Assembly (NCBI GenBank): GCA_016169945.1
Contig: JADLSH010000195.1
Coordinates: 186,001-250,000, forward strand
Direction of reading: 5' to 3'
Length of the DNA: 64,000 bases
Source: Trachythela sp. YZ-2020
Taxonomy: Eukaryota > Cnidaria > Anthozoa > Malacalcyonacea > Clavulariidae
Below, piece by piece: positions 11,440 through 21,020 of the stretch. Positions within the stretch are counted from its first letter, which is position 1; each line of letters begins with the position of its first letter. A program made the translations under genes and the position numbers. The notes under the pieces were generated by a model, which saw only the letters and a program-made list of their open reading frames with translations, ran no database searches and was not told where the DNA came from.

Positions 11440-11740
11440 CAATCGATACACTTTATACAATTTTACATACTTTGTGATTAAGTAGAAGTCGTAATATGTC
11501 AATACACGCTCCCATTGGTATTTGGAGTATAGATTAGGCGATTCTGCTTTGAAATCCAGGCACGTTTCTTGATTATGCCTAGCAATTACTTGATGGCCTA
11601 TAGTTGCTATTTTGCACTGTGGTAAAGTTCTCGATGGGATTCCTAGTCATTTTAGCAATTTTTCCAATATAATACTTGTTCTCATACTTAAGTGCCCGTG
11701 TTTCGTCAGATATCTTTACCTCAAAGACCAAGTTAGTATA
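11440..11740 (-). pseudogene. Possible Penelope-like GIY-YIG endonuclease fragment
   Basis: On the minus strand one frame reads LKYENKYYIGKIAKM and, after a shift, another reads GHQVIARHNQETCLDF then KYQWERVLTYYDFY. The order (YIG box, then an I-A-R-H...DF box, then a W-x-x-R-x-L segment) resembles the GIY-YIG endonuclease that ends Penelope-like polymerases. It lies about 200 bases upstream of the hammerhead on the same strand, as expected for a PLE 3' end. The match is by eye and the RT part is absent, so this is tentative. Confidence 0.42.
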
Positions 11741-11799
11741 CAGCATCACAAAACAACGACAAACACTATAAAGTTATAACACAGACACATTGTACAAAT

Positions 11800-12310
11800 T
11801 CGTCAAATATGCACAGCGTTTACGCGGTGTCCATTAATTAACCCGTCCATTTTACTCAACAATAATCGACGTTGTTAATTGTTCAGATAAATTTGCATTT
11901 CACGCTTGCATAGACCAGTTTCAATAATGTATCTCTTGACGCACTTCCCACCCCATATGTCGCATATGTTTATAACTTCATAATAGAATATACTATTCTG
12001 TTGCATTATATTTCAAATATAATGACCAAAGCACACATAGGAAACAACATATTATACGCCAATGCTATTCGCCAAATATGTTACGCTAAATGCTATTTTA
12101 ATTTCATGAAAATAACTTTGAAAAATACTCTGTGACTCACGGAGGATATGCCTTTCAGACAATCACTTGCAATAGTTGTTGGGTCAATCTATACACTTCT
12201 AACACATATTCTTTTGCAGGGTTCAAAAGAGTTATCACTTCTATTCCTTTGGAAAGTACAAACCTCTCGCTATTTTGTTAAATTCGGGCAAATATCGTTC
12301 CCCCACAATT
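11800..12310. other. No gene recognised
   Basis: AT-rich DNA. A plus-strand frame at 12148-12459 and its minus-strand shadow run through the hairpin that follows and show no motif. Confidence 0.4.
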
Positions 12311-12319
12311 ATTGCATGA

Positions 12320-12405
12320 GGTTTTATCAAGGTCAAGGTAAGTGTTATCAGGCGAAGCTGAAGACTGCGACTGATAACACTTACCGAGACCTTGATAATT
12401 CCGGA
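12320..12405. repeat. Palindromic hairpin
   Basis: ttatcaaggtc..ggtaagtgttatcag and its reverse complement flank a short GC-richer centre (gcgaagctgaagactgcga). Arms are about 30 bp each with one small mismatch. A typical palindromic MITE or fold-back relic without coding capacity. Confidence 0.75.
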
Positions 12406-12654
12406 TATAACAAAAATCTCATCCAAAAACATTGCATTGTTATTGGACTCCTTCGATAAACAATGATTTAAATTCTGTCGCACAAAACAACCTTTAGTTC
12501 TAAAATAATGGACTAACAACCAATTATATACGACAAAATATTAGAAAACTAATTTACTTACTATAATTCTGAGAAAAGTTTTAAAAAAGTGTATTTTCAC
12601 ACAAAAACTTTCACAAACCACCATTCATCTTTGTTTTTCTTGTTTTTGTTATTG

Positions 12655-14750
12655 TATGACAAGCTGCCGCCACTGAGCGAAATATATTAATGGAGGAAGT
12701 GCTCGGTGCAAAAAAAGTGTTGTCGAAAGCATGACGGATTTTGGCCCTTGCTGACGTCAATTGGTCCCAAAACCCCATGGTAATTACCACTGACAAACCG
12801 CGATCATAAGCTTTAAACAAATTCCTTCACCCCCTGGTTTTTGAGCAAAAGTATTTTATGTTTTCTTTTGTTTTTGAGCTAAAAAATCTTTATCCCATTT
12901 TGCTTGTTTTATAACGTCGAGGAAAGATTGCCTTTTTGCTCCGATTGTGGATGCAACAACTCACCATAAAGGAAGAATATTGCTTCTCACCGATAAGATT
13001 TACTTTCTAACTTGCTATAAACTCAAAATTAGATAGAAATGTATAAATATACGGTATTATGTCAAAAACTTATGCTATAAGTGTATGCCACTATATAGCA
13101 GCAATAGCAGACATAAAAACCTTGCAAATGGTTAAAAAGTGTGTACATAACATTGTGTTGCTGAGCCTAGTTTGTGTTTTTATTGCTTTAACTGAGTTTT
13201 AATAGCAGTTTATATAATGAATTTGTACTGTATGGTTTTTGCAGTCCTGGTCTTGTCTGGAATGACCTGGCCAATATGTACTATTTACAACATGAGCGGC
13301 AGTGTTGTATCGGATATACAAACTCGAGTCGAAGACGAGCGTTGTATATCCGATACAACACTGATGCGAATGTTGTAAATGGCTTGTGAAACGTCTTGAT
13401 GAGAACATTCGTATTCTTCAACAATTTAAAATAAATGAATGATATTTGGTGAGAAAATTGAACTTAAAGTTTATGTAAATCAGCATGATTCTGTATCAGA
13501 TATACAACTCCTTCACGCTAATGATTTCTTTTGTGTTTTCTTCATGAATTATTAATGAGTTTTACAAATCTTGATAGAGCCCTCGTAATTTTAGGGTACT
13601 ATAAATCTGATATAATGGACTTTTCTCATTCAGGGTGATGCTTAGGTGCATGCAGTGGACAAGATTATTAATTTCCAATAGTAGGAGTAGTGCCTAGTGG
13701 TGTACCAGAACCAGTATTTTAAGTTCTGGCCTTGCTATGGCAAGCTTCTGGCCTGGATATTTTGAAGCAAAAAATTGTTGCCCATGACAATCTTAATTAT
13801 ATTTTCAATTTTTATCTAGCTATCTCTTTCAAAATAATGTTGGCTTGAAATAATTCAGACCAAACTCCTGACAAAACTACTCGATTTCACATCTTTGGTC
13901 ACATTCTTGCACTGTTTGGCTTGAATATTTTCATGCCAATGATGTGCTTTTATGATTTTTAGTCTGAAATTGCACAGTGATATTGTGGTGTGAAATAATT
14001 CAGATAAATCTACCCGATTTTGCATCGTGGTAATATTCTTGCACTGTTAGGCTTGAATTTTAGTGCTTTTTGTGATTTTTAGTGTGAAATTGCACAGTTT
14101 TGGTTAGATATTTTGGTTTGGATTTATTCAAGACAAGATTTGTTTATTTTTCACGCATTTGCAAATTCTTACATTGCTATGGTAACAATTTGTCACCCAT
14201 GACAATGTTGATCCTATTTTCCGTTTTTATCCAGCTATTTCTTTTGAAATTAATTTGGCTTGAAATGATTCAGCATACTCTTTTTTATATTCTGACTAGC
14301 TCTGTTTGGCTTGAATATTTCTTGCCAATACAGTTCTTGTTGTGATTTCCAGTGTGAAATTGCGCAGTCTTTGACTTGAATATATTAATGCAGGACAGGA
14401 TTTGTCTTACGGTATTCTTCTAACTTGAATATTTTCAAGCCAAATTATGTTACCCACATTTTCCTTTTTAATCCAATTATGACTATGCTTTCTTAATGTG
14501 TGTTGAACAAATGTTCAAAGGTCGAAAAAAATATGTCGAAAAGTCGAAAACAACGAGAATTTACTGCAAAAAGCTAAAATATTTTTGCAAAAACTGAGGG
14601 TGTGAAAATTGAGCCTGGTCAGTAGCAATTACCATGGGCATTTGGGACCAGTTGTCATGGAAATGGCGTCAAAGGCATCAAAATCCTTATGTTTTTTTGC
14701 CACATTTTTTCCCTCAGCTCAGTGGCTGCCGCTCGCCAAAAAAGCATGTA
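12655..14750. mobile_element. Diverged element with inverted ends and an internal 408-bp repeat
   Basis: The left block (about 12655-12850) contains gctgccgccactgagc and ggtcccaaaaccccatggta. The right block (about 14565-14750) contains the reverse complements in reverse order (ccatgggcatttgggacc, then gctcagtggctgccgc). This looks like old terminal inverted repeats of about 190 bp. The interior has no gene but is built from degenerate direct repeats: catgacaat..ttttatc..agctat recurs at 13784 and 14192 (408 bp apart), and gtgaaattgcacagt recurs at about 13961, 14080 and 14352. A hairpin MITE (13285-13382) is nested inside. Confidence 0.5.
13285..13382. repeat. Palindromic MITE
   Basis: Arms atttacaacat..cagtgttgtatcggatatacaa and their reverse complement flank a small centre (actcgagtcgaagacgagcg). 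No coding capacity. A diverged third copy of the arm (ctgtatcagatatacaactc) follows at 13490. Confidence 0.8.
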
Positions 14751-14759
14751 TTGCGGCGT

Positions 14760-15760
14760 ATATATAACTGAGTTATATCACTCAATTTTCTGTACGTTGC
14801 GCAATTACCATATTTAACTGTAATCTATTAGCCATCAGAAGACACATCGTTACTACAATGTATTGTATAACACTTTCTATTTTTTAGGTACGCTGTTCGG
14901 ATTTTCTTTAATTCTATATGGCACTGAAGTACACCCATTTCATTCAACTGACCCAACAGGCAAGAAGAATAACACAACTAGAAGTAAGTTTTTGGTTTCA
15001 TATTTTGAGCTATTTCTGCCAATTTTAATTAGTGGAGGTAATCATGTACAGGACATTTTCCAGTAGCTCTGAGAAAGTTTGAATGTTATGCGTATTAGTA
15101 AATGTCGTCAATTAGAGTCATGAATCTTTGTGCGACAATTTGCTGAAAATATTTACATTTTATGGCACAATGTTACAATTAGAGTTGAGGTCGCGCACGC
15201 AGGGAAAATTGAAATTTATACACGTGAGCAAACAAAGCGTGCGGCGTCAGTCAACGGTACACGCGTGTGCAGAATTCGTCGATTGTGTACAATAAGAGCA
15301 AATTACCACCAGAACTAGAAGTTACTATCGCAAGTGAAGTGCTGCCGAAAGTTGTTTTCAGTAAGGCTATCTTTAAAATGCAGGAATGGGGCGATCAGAG
15401 AGTATGGAAGCCACAGAGTGTTGCAACAAGGAAATGGGGTAGCTCCGAAATTGGGCAGCTGGGAAATGGGGGCGTTTGCGGAGTTGGGCAACATGTCCAA
15501 AATCCGACAATCCTTCCCTGAAGACTATCTCATAGATCATACGGGACACGACCAGCACTCGACTCTCTGAACACATTACATCATCGTCACCATCTGACAC
15601 AACCGTACACGAGATTACTCAGGTACTTTAATGAGTGGGTGGAGGTTTCAAATTACAATTAATTCCCAACAAATAAATGTTTAGAAAAAATAAGGCTTCA
15701 AATTAATGTCAAATGAGATGATTTCAGAAGTTAATGCTATTTAAACAACTATAACTTACT
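14760..15760. other. Unassigned stretch with weak coding signal
   Basis: No recognised gene. A plus-strand frame at 15267-15521 (KLPPELEVTIASEVLPKVV, then FKMQEWGDQR) looks more protein-like than its surroundings and is followed by frame loss. It may be a retroelement gag relic, but I cannot name it. The rest is AT-rich with nothing I can support. Confidence 0.3.
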
Positions 15761-15764
15761 AACA

Positions 15765-17145
15765 AATTCCCAGCATGGGTTACGGCCTCTTCAGTCAACA
15801 GTTACTGCGTTATTAGATATTACTAGTAAATGGTATCAAAGTATTGATATCGGCAAACTTAATCTGGTCGTATTTTTGAATCTCAAAAAAGCATTTGACA
15901 CTGTTGATCATGATATTTTGTTAGATAAAATTCGATCTTATGGAATTAAGGGGTCTGCTCATTCCTGGCTTAAGTCTTTTCTGTTAAACAGAACCCAGTA
16001 TTGCTACGTGAATGGTAACCAATCCGGTTTAATAAAATCCGCTAATAATGAAAACTGGTATACCACAAGGCTCGGACTTAGCACCATTGTTATTTCTTAT
16101 CTACATCAATGATTTACCAAACTGCCTAGAAAAAACAGAACCTCATTTGTTTGCTGATGATACTCAAATTGCAACAGCAAGCCATGACATAAATTAAATT
16201 GTTGAATCATTGAGCGATGATTTAAGCAATGTTGCAAATTGGTTGTCTGCAAACAAACTAACTCTTAACAAAAGCAAAACGGAGTATATGATAATTGGTT
16301 CTAAGAGACGATTGACATCCGATCCAAAAGACAAAATCCTTCGCTCTGAATATAAATGAGTCTTTGAGCTGGAACGTGCAGATTGATTACATTACAAGTA
16401 AAGTCACTTCAGCTCTTGGTATTCTTCGACAAGTACGAGATACGGTTGATTTCTCTACTTTAATAGTCATATACAATTCGTTAATCCAGCCATATTTCGA
16501 TTATTGTGCACAAATATGGGGTTGTCTCGGTGCTACATTATCAAATAAACTATAGAAACTCCAAAATAGAGCATTTCGTATAATCACAAGAGAAAGTTAT
16601 ACAACAAGATCAACTGACATTCTAAATAGGCTAAGTATTCCAATCTTGAGCAAAGAAGAAATCAGCAACATTCTATCCTTATGTACAATATAAACAAGAA
16701 ATTGGTTCCTGACTACTTGGGAGATATGTTTACAAATACCCGTGACATACATAATCATAATACTAGGCAGTCAGATGTTAATTTGGCATTGCCAAAACCA
16801 AGAACAAATTATATGAAATGCTCATTTAGCTATAGAGGCGCAGAAAATTGGAATGCACTACCCAATAGCCTTAAAAAATCAAAAGGCATTACCATTTTCA
16901 AATCTTGACATGAGACGTGACATGAGATAATGAAATATACATGTATATAATTATACTTCAATATTTTATATTTGTGTTTTGTGATGTGTTTAACTACTAA
17001 TTTAGTTTCATCATTGTAAATAGTGTAATAGTTTAAATCTTGTAAATAAGCACGACCAGTTGGAAGATCACTCTCTTTTTTTCCTTAGTAATTTTATAAT
17101 ACCGTGTAAAAGTATTGTAATAATAATAAAAATAATAATAACTCT
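15765..17145 (+). pseudogene. LINE-I, 5'-truncated jockey/CR1-like reverse transcriptase
   Basis: The plus strand reads QHGLRPLQSTVTALL, then [18 protein letters not shown], a SWLKSFLLNRTQ segment, then after a shift [28 protein letters not shown] (FADD is the palm box), NWLSANKLTLNKSKTEY, and the C-terminal HNHNTRQSDV and NWNALPNSLKKSK. Stops and shifts at about 16050, 16195, 16355 and 16553 disable it. An AT-rich 3' UTR and an aataataataaaaataataat tail end it near 17145. It is a different LINE lineage from LINE-A, B and D, and closer to LINE-G. Confidence 0.85.
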
Positions 17146-17149
17146 ACAA

Positions 17150-17615
17150 CATGTAAATGTTTTTTGGCGGACATAATATTTTGAAAAAACTGTCACGTGA
17201 CCCACAGTTAGCCTAAAATAGTATTAAAAATGTTGCGTATAAAAATCCGTTGTTGAGGGAAGGATTGACAAGTTTTCTTATAAATTTATCCTAACACCTA
17301 GAACACTAGATGGTTATTCTTCAACATTTAAACTTGGATTTGTGGAAATATGGATTTATTCAATAGTGAATCTATTCATTCTTTTAATAGGAATATTTCC
17401 TCTATTAGTCTGATGAATTACCGTCTACTATCCATATAATATATTTCGTAAATAGTATACTTACTTTTTGTTCTTGTATTTATTATAGTGTGTACTTAGA
17501 TATTTGTATTATTTCTGTATTTTATAATCTACGCCCACTTGGAAACCAACTTCAGTAGAACTGGGTAGCGTAGAAATATAAAGTTTTATCTTATCCTATC
17601 CTATTCATAGGACTA
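17150..17615 (+). repeat. LINE 3' end fragment with (TATCC)n tail
   Basis: About 17520-17610 has the look of a LINE 3' terminus: a short hairpin-like stretch (ggaaaccaacttcagtagaa), then aatataaag and ttatcttatcctatcctattc. The bases before it (17150-17500) are AT-rich and unassigned. No coding part remains. Confidence 0.45.
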
Positions 17616-17829
17616 GGCGAGCCGAAAGTCAGAATATGCGATGTTCGTGCATATTTTTGGAAAAAACGGCTATCATCAAACAACAATTATAATATTTGCG
17701 ACATCTTTACAAAGTTCGAACTTTTATCAATACAATTTGCGTAATAATTGTTCATAAAGGTTATCAAAAGTATCCCTGCAAAGCCAATGTTTTGAATGCA
17801 TTTCCAGCTGAACACGTTGTAAAACGATC

Positions 17830-17905
17830 GCCATTTTTGTCAATCTCGTACCCAGAGTATGCCCGTTCGCAGGCTAGGTAGTGAGCATGACTCTGGGGAA
17901 ACGGA
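17830..17905 (+). repeat. Short dispersed repeat, copy 1
   Basis: Contains aatctcgtacccagagtatg and ggggaaacggaatga. The same block occurs in reverse orientation and in tandem at 31978-32186 (cgaacgggcattctctgagt is the complementary half). No coding capacity. Confidence 0.7.
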
Positions 17906-18225
17906 ATGAGATTTCGAATTTCATTGGTTAACACAAACTTCGGGATTTGTCGAGATTTTCGCGTGGGTATGCACGAGGACTCAAAGAACAATGTTTTTGA
18001 ATTTTGATGTCGTTCAAATCTTCGAAGATACGAAGATTATTTCTATTTTTTAACATAACATCAGAAAATTTACTGATTTGAAGAAAGCTTATGACCCATG
18101 GATCGGTTATAAGAAAATAATAAGACATGGAGTGGCCATACTGACTGTGTAGAATGTGAATTATTCCATTGTTGAAAGTAATAATTTATAAATATCATAA
18201 CAAACTTTATATATTAAAATATATT

Positions 18226-18360
18226 AGACCGGGCTGTTGTGGACCTTAGTGCCACCTGAAGCCTGAGAAATCGGGATGGGTATTTTCAAGTAGCTATGGA
18301 CCTGGGTTTTTGGAAAAATGATGGTAAACGGGGGGAGTCGGGTGCGTTGAGCCGCAGGGG
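18226..18360 (+). repeat. Left inverted repeat of the 12.7 kb candidate
   Basis: Starts AGACCGGGCTG and ends gttgagccgcaggggg. Pairs with 30817-30952. GC-richer than the surrounding AT-rich DNA. Confidence 0.8.
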
Positions 18361-18640
18361 GGTTTATAGTACAAGAAGTGACTATAAATTGAATAATTAA
18401 TAATTAATTAATGTAACTGAGCCACATGCAGAATATGACACTAACCATTGACATTTTTCTGATTGATCAAAACGTTTTCTTAAGATAAAGTTTTTTAGTC
18501 GCTGAATCCCCCCCCCGCCCCCACATTTTTAGTACAGCTCATCATGAGATATTACGATATATATAATGTAAAAATAATTAGAACAGTTATCGTTCCTAAA
18601 TGTTGTAAATATAACAAACAAATAAAGACAAACGAACACT
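18361..18640. other. Subterminal AT-rich DNA
   Basis: No gene. Contains a C-rich run (ccccccccccgcccccac near 18510) between the inverted repeat and the polyadenylation signal of gene L. Confidence 0.4.
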
Positions 18641-18641
18641 G

Positions 18642-18916
18642 TTTATTCAGTTCTCAAAGTCACTTTCTTCCTCACTCTCGAAATCTCTATCAAATATTTC
18701 ATTATCGTCTAGTTCATCAAGCGCTGGATTAAGTAGGAGTTCTTCTACATCGTCTGGAAATTCTCGCACCAGCCAGTTGATTTCACCTGTCGATTTCCAT
18801 TCATGATGTGAGATTTCTGGAATCTGTACTTTTGCTTCATCTGACGACTTCCATATCAACCACAAGTACACATATGCATCAATAACACACATTGGCAACA
18901 ATAACACACACTAGCA
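18642..18916 (-). CDS. Gene L, last exon, acidic C-terminus
   Basis: The minus-strand frame ends HHEWKSTGEINWLVREFPDD, then LDELDDNEIFDRDFESEEE and a stop. The stop (TGA, 18647-18649) overlaps an AATAAA polyadenylation signal (18642-18647), a compact 3' end that argues for a real gene. Upstream, gctag at about 18917 can act as a splice acceptor. The tail is strongly acidic (D/E-rich over the last 30 residues). A possible earlier exon lies at 20725-20850. I do not recognise the family; an acidic tail is common in nuclear or transposon-encoded proteins but proves nothing. Confidence 0.55.
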
Positions 18917-19129
18917 TTATTCTGGTAAATACACATGAATTTGTGGTTAGCCCTTGGCTACTGGAATAGACAGCATTGCACCGGGTTTGCAGGGCATATA
19001 TTTTCATTTTTTACAACTGCCTCTGTATATATACACAATTTTTTACTAAAAATTTAGACCTACAAAAGTCCAATAACCAAACTTGCCGGTTAATGGTAAG
19101 ATAGTGTCTGGTTAACATTTACATTTGTA

Positions 19130-19375
19130 TTAAGCATAATATACAACACTTTCCCTTTGATGGGATAAATTGTCTGGCACTAGATTGTGTGAATTAGTAA
19201 GGCACAAAGGCTCCATTGCAACTTAATGGGTTAACCAGAAACAAGAGCACATAATCTGGTCAACCGTTGACATGAAATACTTTCCATTTGACAAGTATAA
19301 TTGCCTGGTGTTAGACAGAGTAAATTAGTAAGGTGCATTGAGGCACATTGCATTATAATGGTTAACCCAAATAAT
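19130..19375. repeat. Two copies of the TTAACCC MITE-like family
   Basis: Two tandem copies, about 19130-19240 and 19255-19370. Each contains a gtctggca/gcctggtg..tagac core, aattagtaaggtgca and an aatgg(g)ttaacc end. The best copy in the window is 63695-63807 (TTAACCCATTAA .. AATGGGTTAA). Confidence 0.6.
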
Positions 19376-19399
19376 GTTGCAATATAAAATGTTTTGAAG

Positions 19400-20060
19400 T
19401 AACAATTTCCTCCAAGAGCACAGAATTTTCTTATACTGTTTGCAGTTTACATGTTGTTTGTTTCTCAAATCCCCTGCCTTGGGACAATTTGTCTTTTGTT
19501 GTGGCATAGTGATTTGGTAGAAAATTCCCTGTTGGGATATACAATATAATGAATTACTAATTTATAAATATGGCAACAACATTTGGGGATTATTTGTTTC
19601 AGATTTTTTAGGTTGTATAAGGCATATATTTTATCGCCTACCTCGACTGAGTAATTTATGTTTTGTTTAGATACATTTCAATCTTGAAAGATCTCTGTAT
19701 AATCATTTCTGTGGGTTACAATGGTGAAACTTGTTCACAAAATTATGATTTCAGGCTCATTGGAAAATTTTTTATATTACATAAGTCAGCCGAGGTGTTT
19801 TGGCTCTTTCTCAATATATGAGCAACCGAAATAGGCATTAGGGATTATTAGAGTTAGGTTGGGGGTTAAGATTAGGGTTAGTTGCTCATTTCAGAACACC
19901 CGATCTGAACAGTTTCATGTAAACACAGGTAAAATTCTTCTGTTAAGCATAAATTACACTAAACACTATCTGCACTCTGTTATTCCAATTTTTATTATTG
20001 TTTTAATTTATCTTTAAGACTGATTTTGATGTTAAAGTTCAAAGATTTTTTTGCACTTCA
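19400..20060. other. No gene recognised
   Basis: AT-rich sequence with a short GGGTTAG-like run (gttaggttgggggttaagat near 19855). Nothing codes convincingly. Confidence 0.4.
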
Positions 20061-20071
20061 CTTGGTTGAAC

Positions 20072-20366
20072 TAGAATACTGGGTTTGGATGATAATCCAA
20101 GTGAGTAGACATATACACAATTTAAGACCTAACCAGGAACGGTTGCGAAAAATGCAACACTAGGTCCTCTGGCAGGAATTGAACCCACGGCCCTGCGATT
20201 CCGGTGCAGCGCTCTAACCAACTGAGCTACAGAGGCCAGTTGCTGACCGTGTGTTCAATTCCTGCCAGAGGACCTAGTGTTGCATTTTTCGCAACCGTTC
20301 CTGGTTAGGTCTTGAATTGTGTATATGTCTACTCACTTGGATTATCATCCAAACCCAGTATTCTTT
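20072..20366. mobile_element. tRNA-derived SINE in head-to-head hairpin form
   Basis: The left part (20072-20237) is a minus-strand SINE: the reverse complement reads tctgtagctcagttggttag (A box) and gggttcaattcctgcc (B box), then the SINE body (ggacctagtgttgcattttt) and a tail to gaatactgggtttgg. The right part (about 20246-20366) is a plus-strand copy starting inside the B box and running to the same tail. The pair makes an inverted repeat with about 120-bp arms. It is a SINE, not a functional tRNA. Confidence 0.85.
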
Positions 20367-20719
20367 GATGTTAAAGGTTGTATTTAAAGTAATGTTATTT
20401 GCCTATTCTGAGTCACTATATAGCATTAACAAAGACTTTACTTGATGTCAGTGCCATTTATTTATAAGGTTTATAAACAATTGCCAAAATACATTACTTT
20501 ACTACGCAATTTGGTATGGAATTCCTAGAGATCAATTCAAATTGATGTTTTAATCTTTCTTTTGGTGTTAACAAGCGATAGTTCGTTGGTTTTATATGCA
20601 AATATAACGCGACTAATTCAAATATTTAACGGAATTTCACAGTGACAATATACACAAAACATCACTGCCGATATTTTGCAATTAAAAAACGTAAATAACA
20701 AATTAAACATAAAATAAAT

Positions 20720-20850
20720 CTTACCTGTTAGTTCTTGAATATCATTCTGCACTTTGAGGGGAAAGATTTCTTCTTCATACAATAATAAATCGGAAAAATG
20801 CCAACCATAAAATATTTCAGATGAAAGAGAACAATTTCAATTTTCAAAGC
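20720..20850 (-). CDS. Possible gene L upstream exon
   Basis: The minus-strand frame reads EIFYGWHFSDLLLYEEEIFP, then LKVQNDIQELT, and ends at a strong donor ACAG|GTAAG (20720-20725). The frame has no ATG and is closed upstream by TGA, so either an acceptor or a non-coding start is needed. It lies about 0.1 kb from the divergently transcribed gene M, so the two may share a promoter. Linking it to the 18.6 kb exon is inference. Confidence 0.35.
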
Positions 20851-20926
20851 GACGCTATCCCATAATGCTGTGCGTTCGCGAACTTAAACTAGGCACCAAT
20901 GCCCAGTACATGCACGATCTCTTCAG

Positions 20927-21001
20927 GCTAGTCCCTAGTCCTCTATACGCGCGTTCTATATTTCCGTGACGTCACCGAATGAAATGCGCGCTAGAGGACT
21001 A
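20927..21001. promoter_or_regulatory. Palindromic divergent promoter candidate with perfect CRE
   Basis: The inverted arms ctagtcctctatacgcgcg and cgcgctagaggactag flank a perfect TGACGTCA site (20967-20974), the binding site of CREB/ATF-type bZIP factors. Gene M starts 47 bases downstream on the plus strand and the possible gene L exon lies on the minus strand to the left. CpG-rich DNA here contrasts with AT-rich surroundings. Regulatory function is inferred from motif and position. Confidence 0.45.
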
Positions 21002-21020
21002 GCACAAAATGTTTTCCAAT

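Noticed and set aside
10180..17420. Further hammerhead cores (ctgatga at about 10180 and 17410)
   Set aside because: No matching GAAAC and stem II within the required distance.
19855..19885. Telomere-like TTAGGG sequence
   Set aside because: Only a few irregular GGTTAG-like units, no array.
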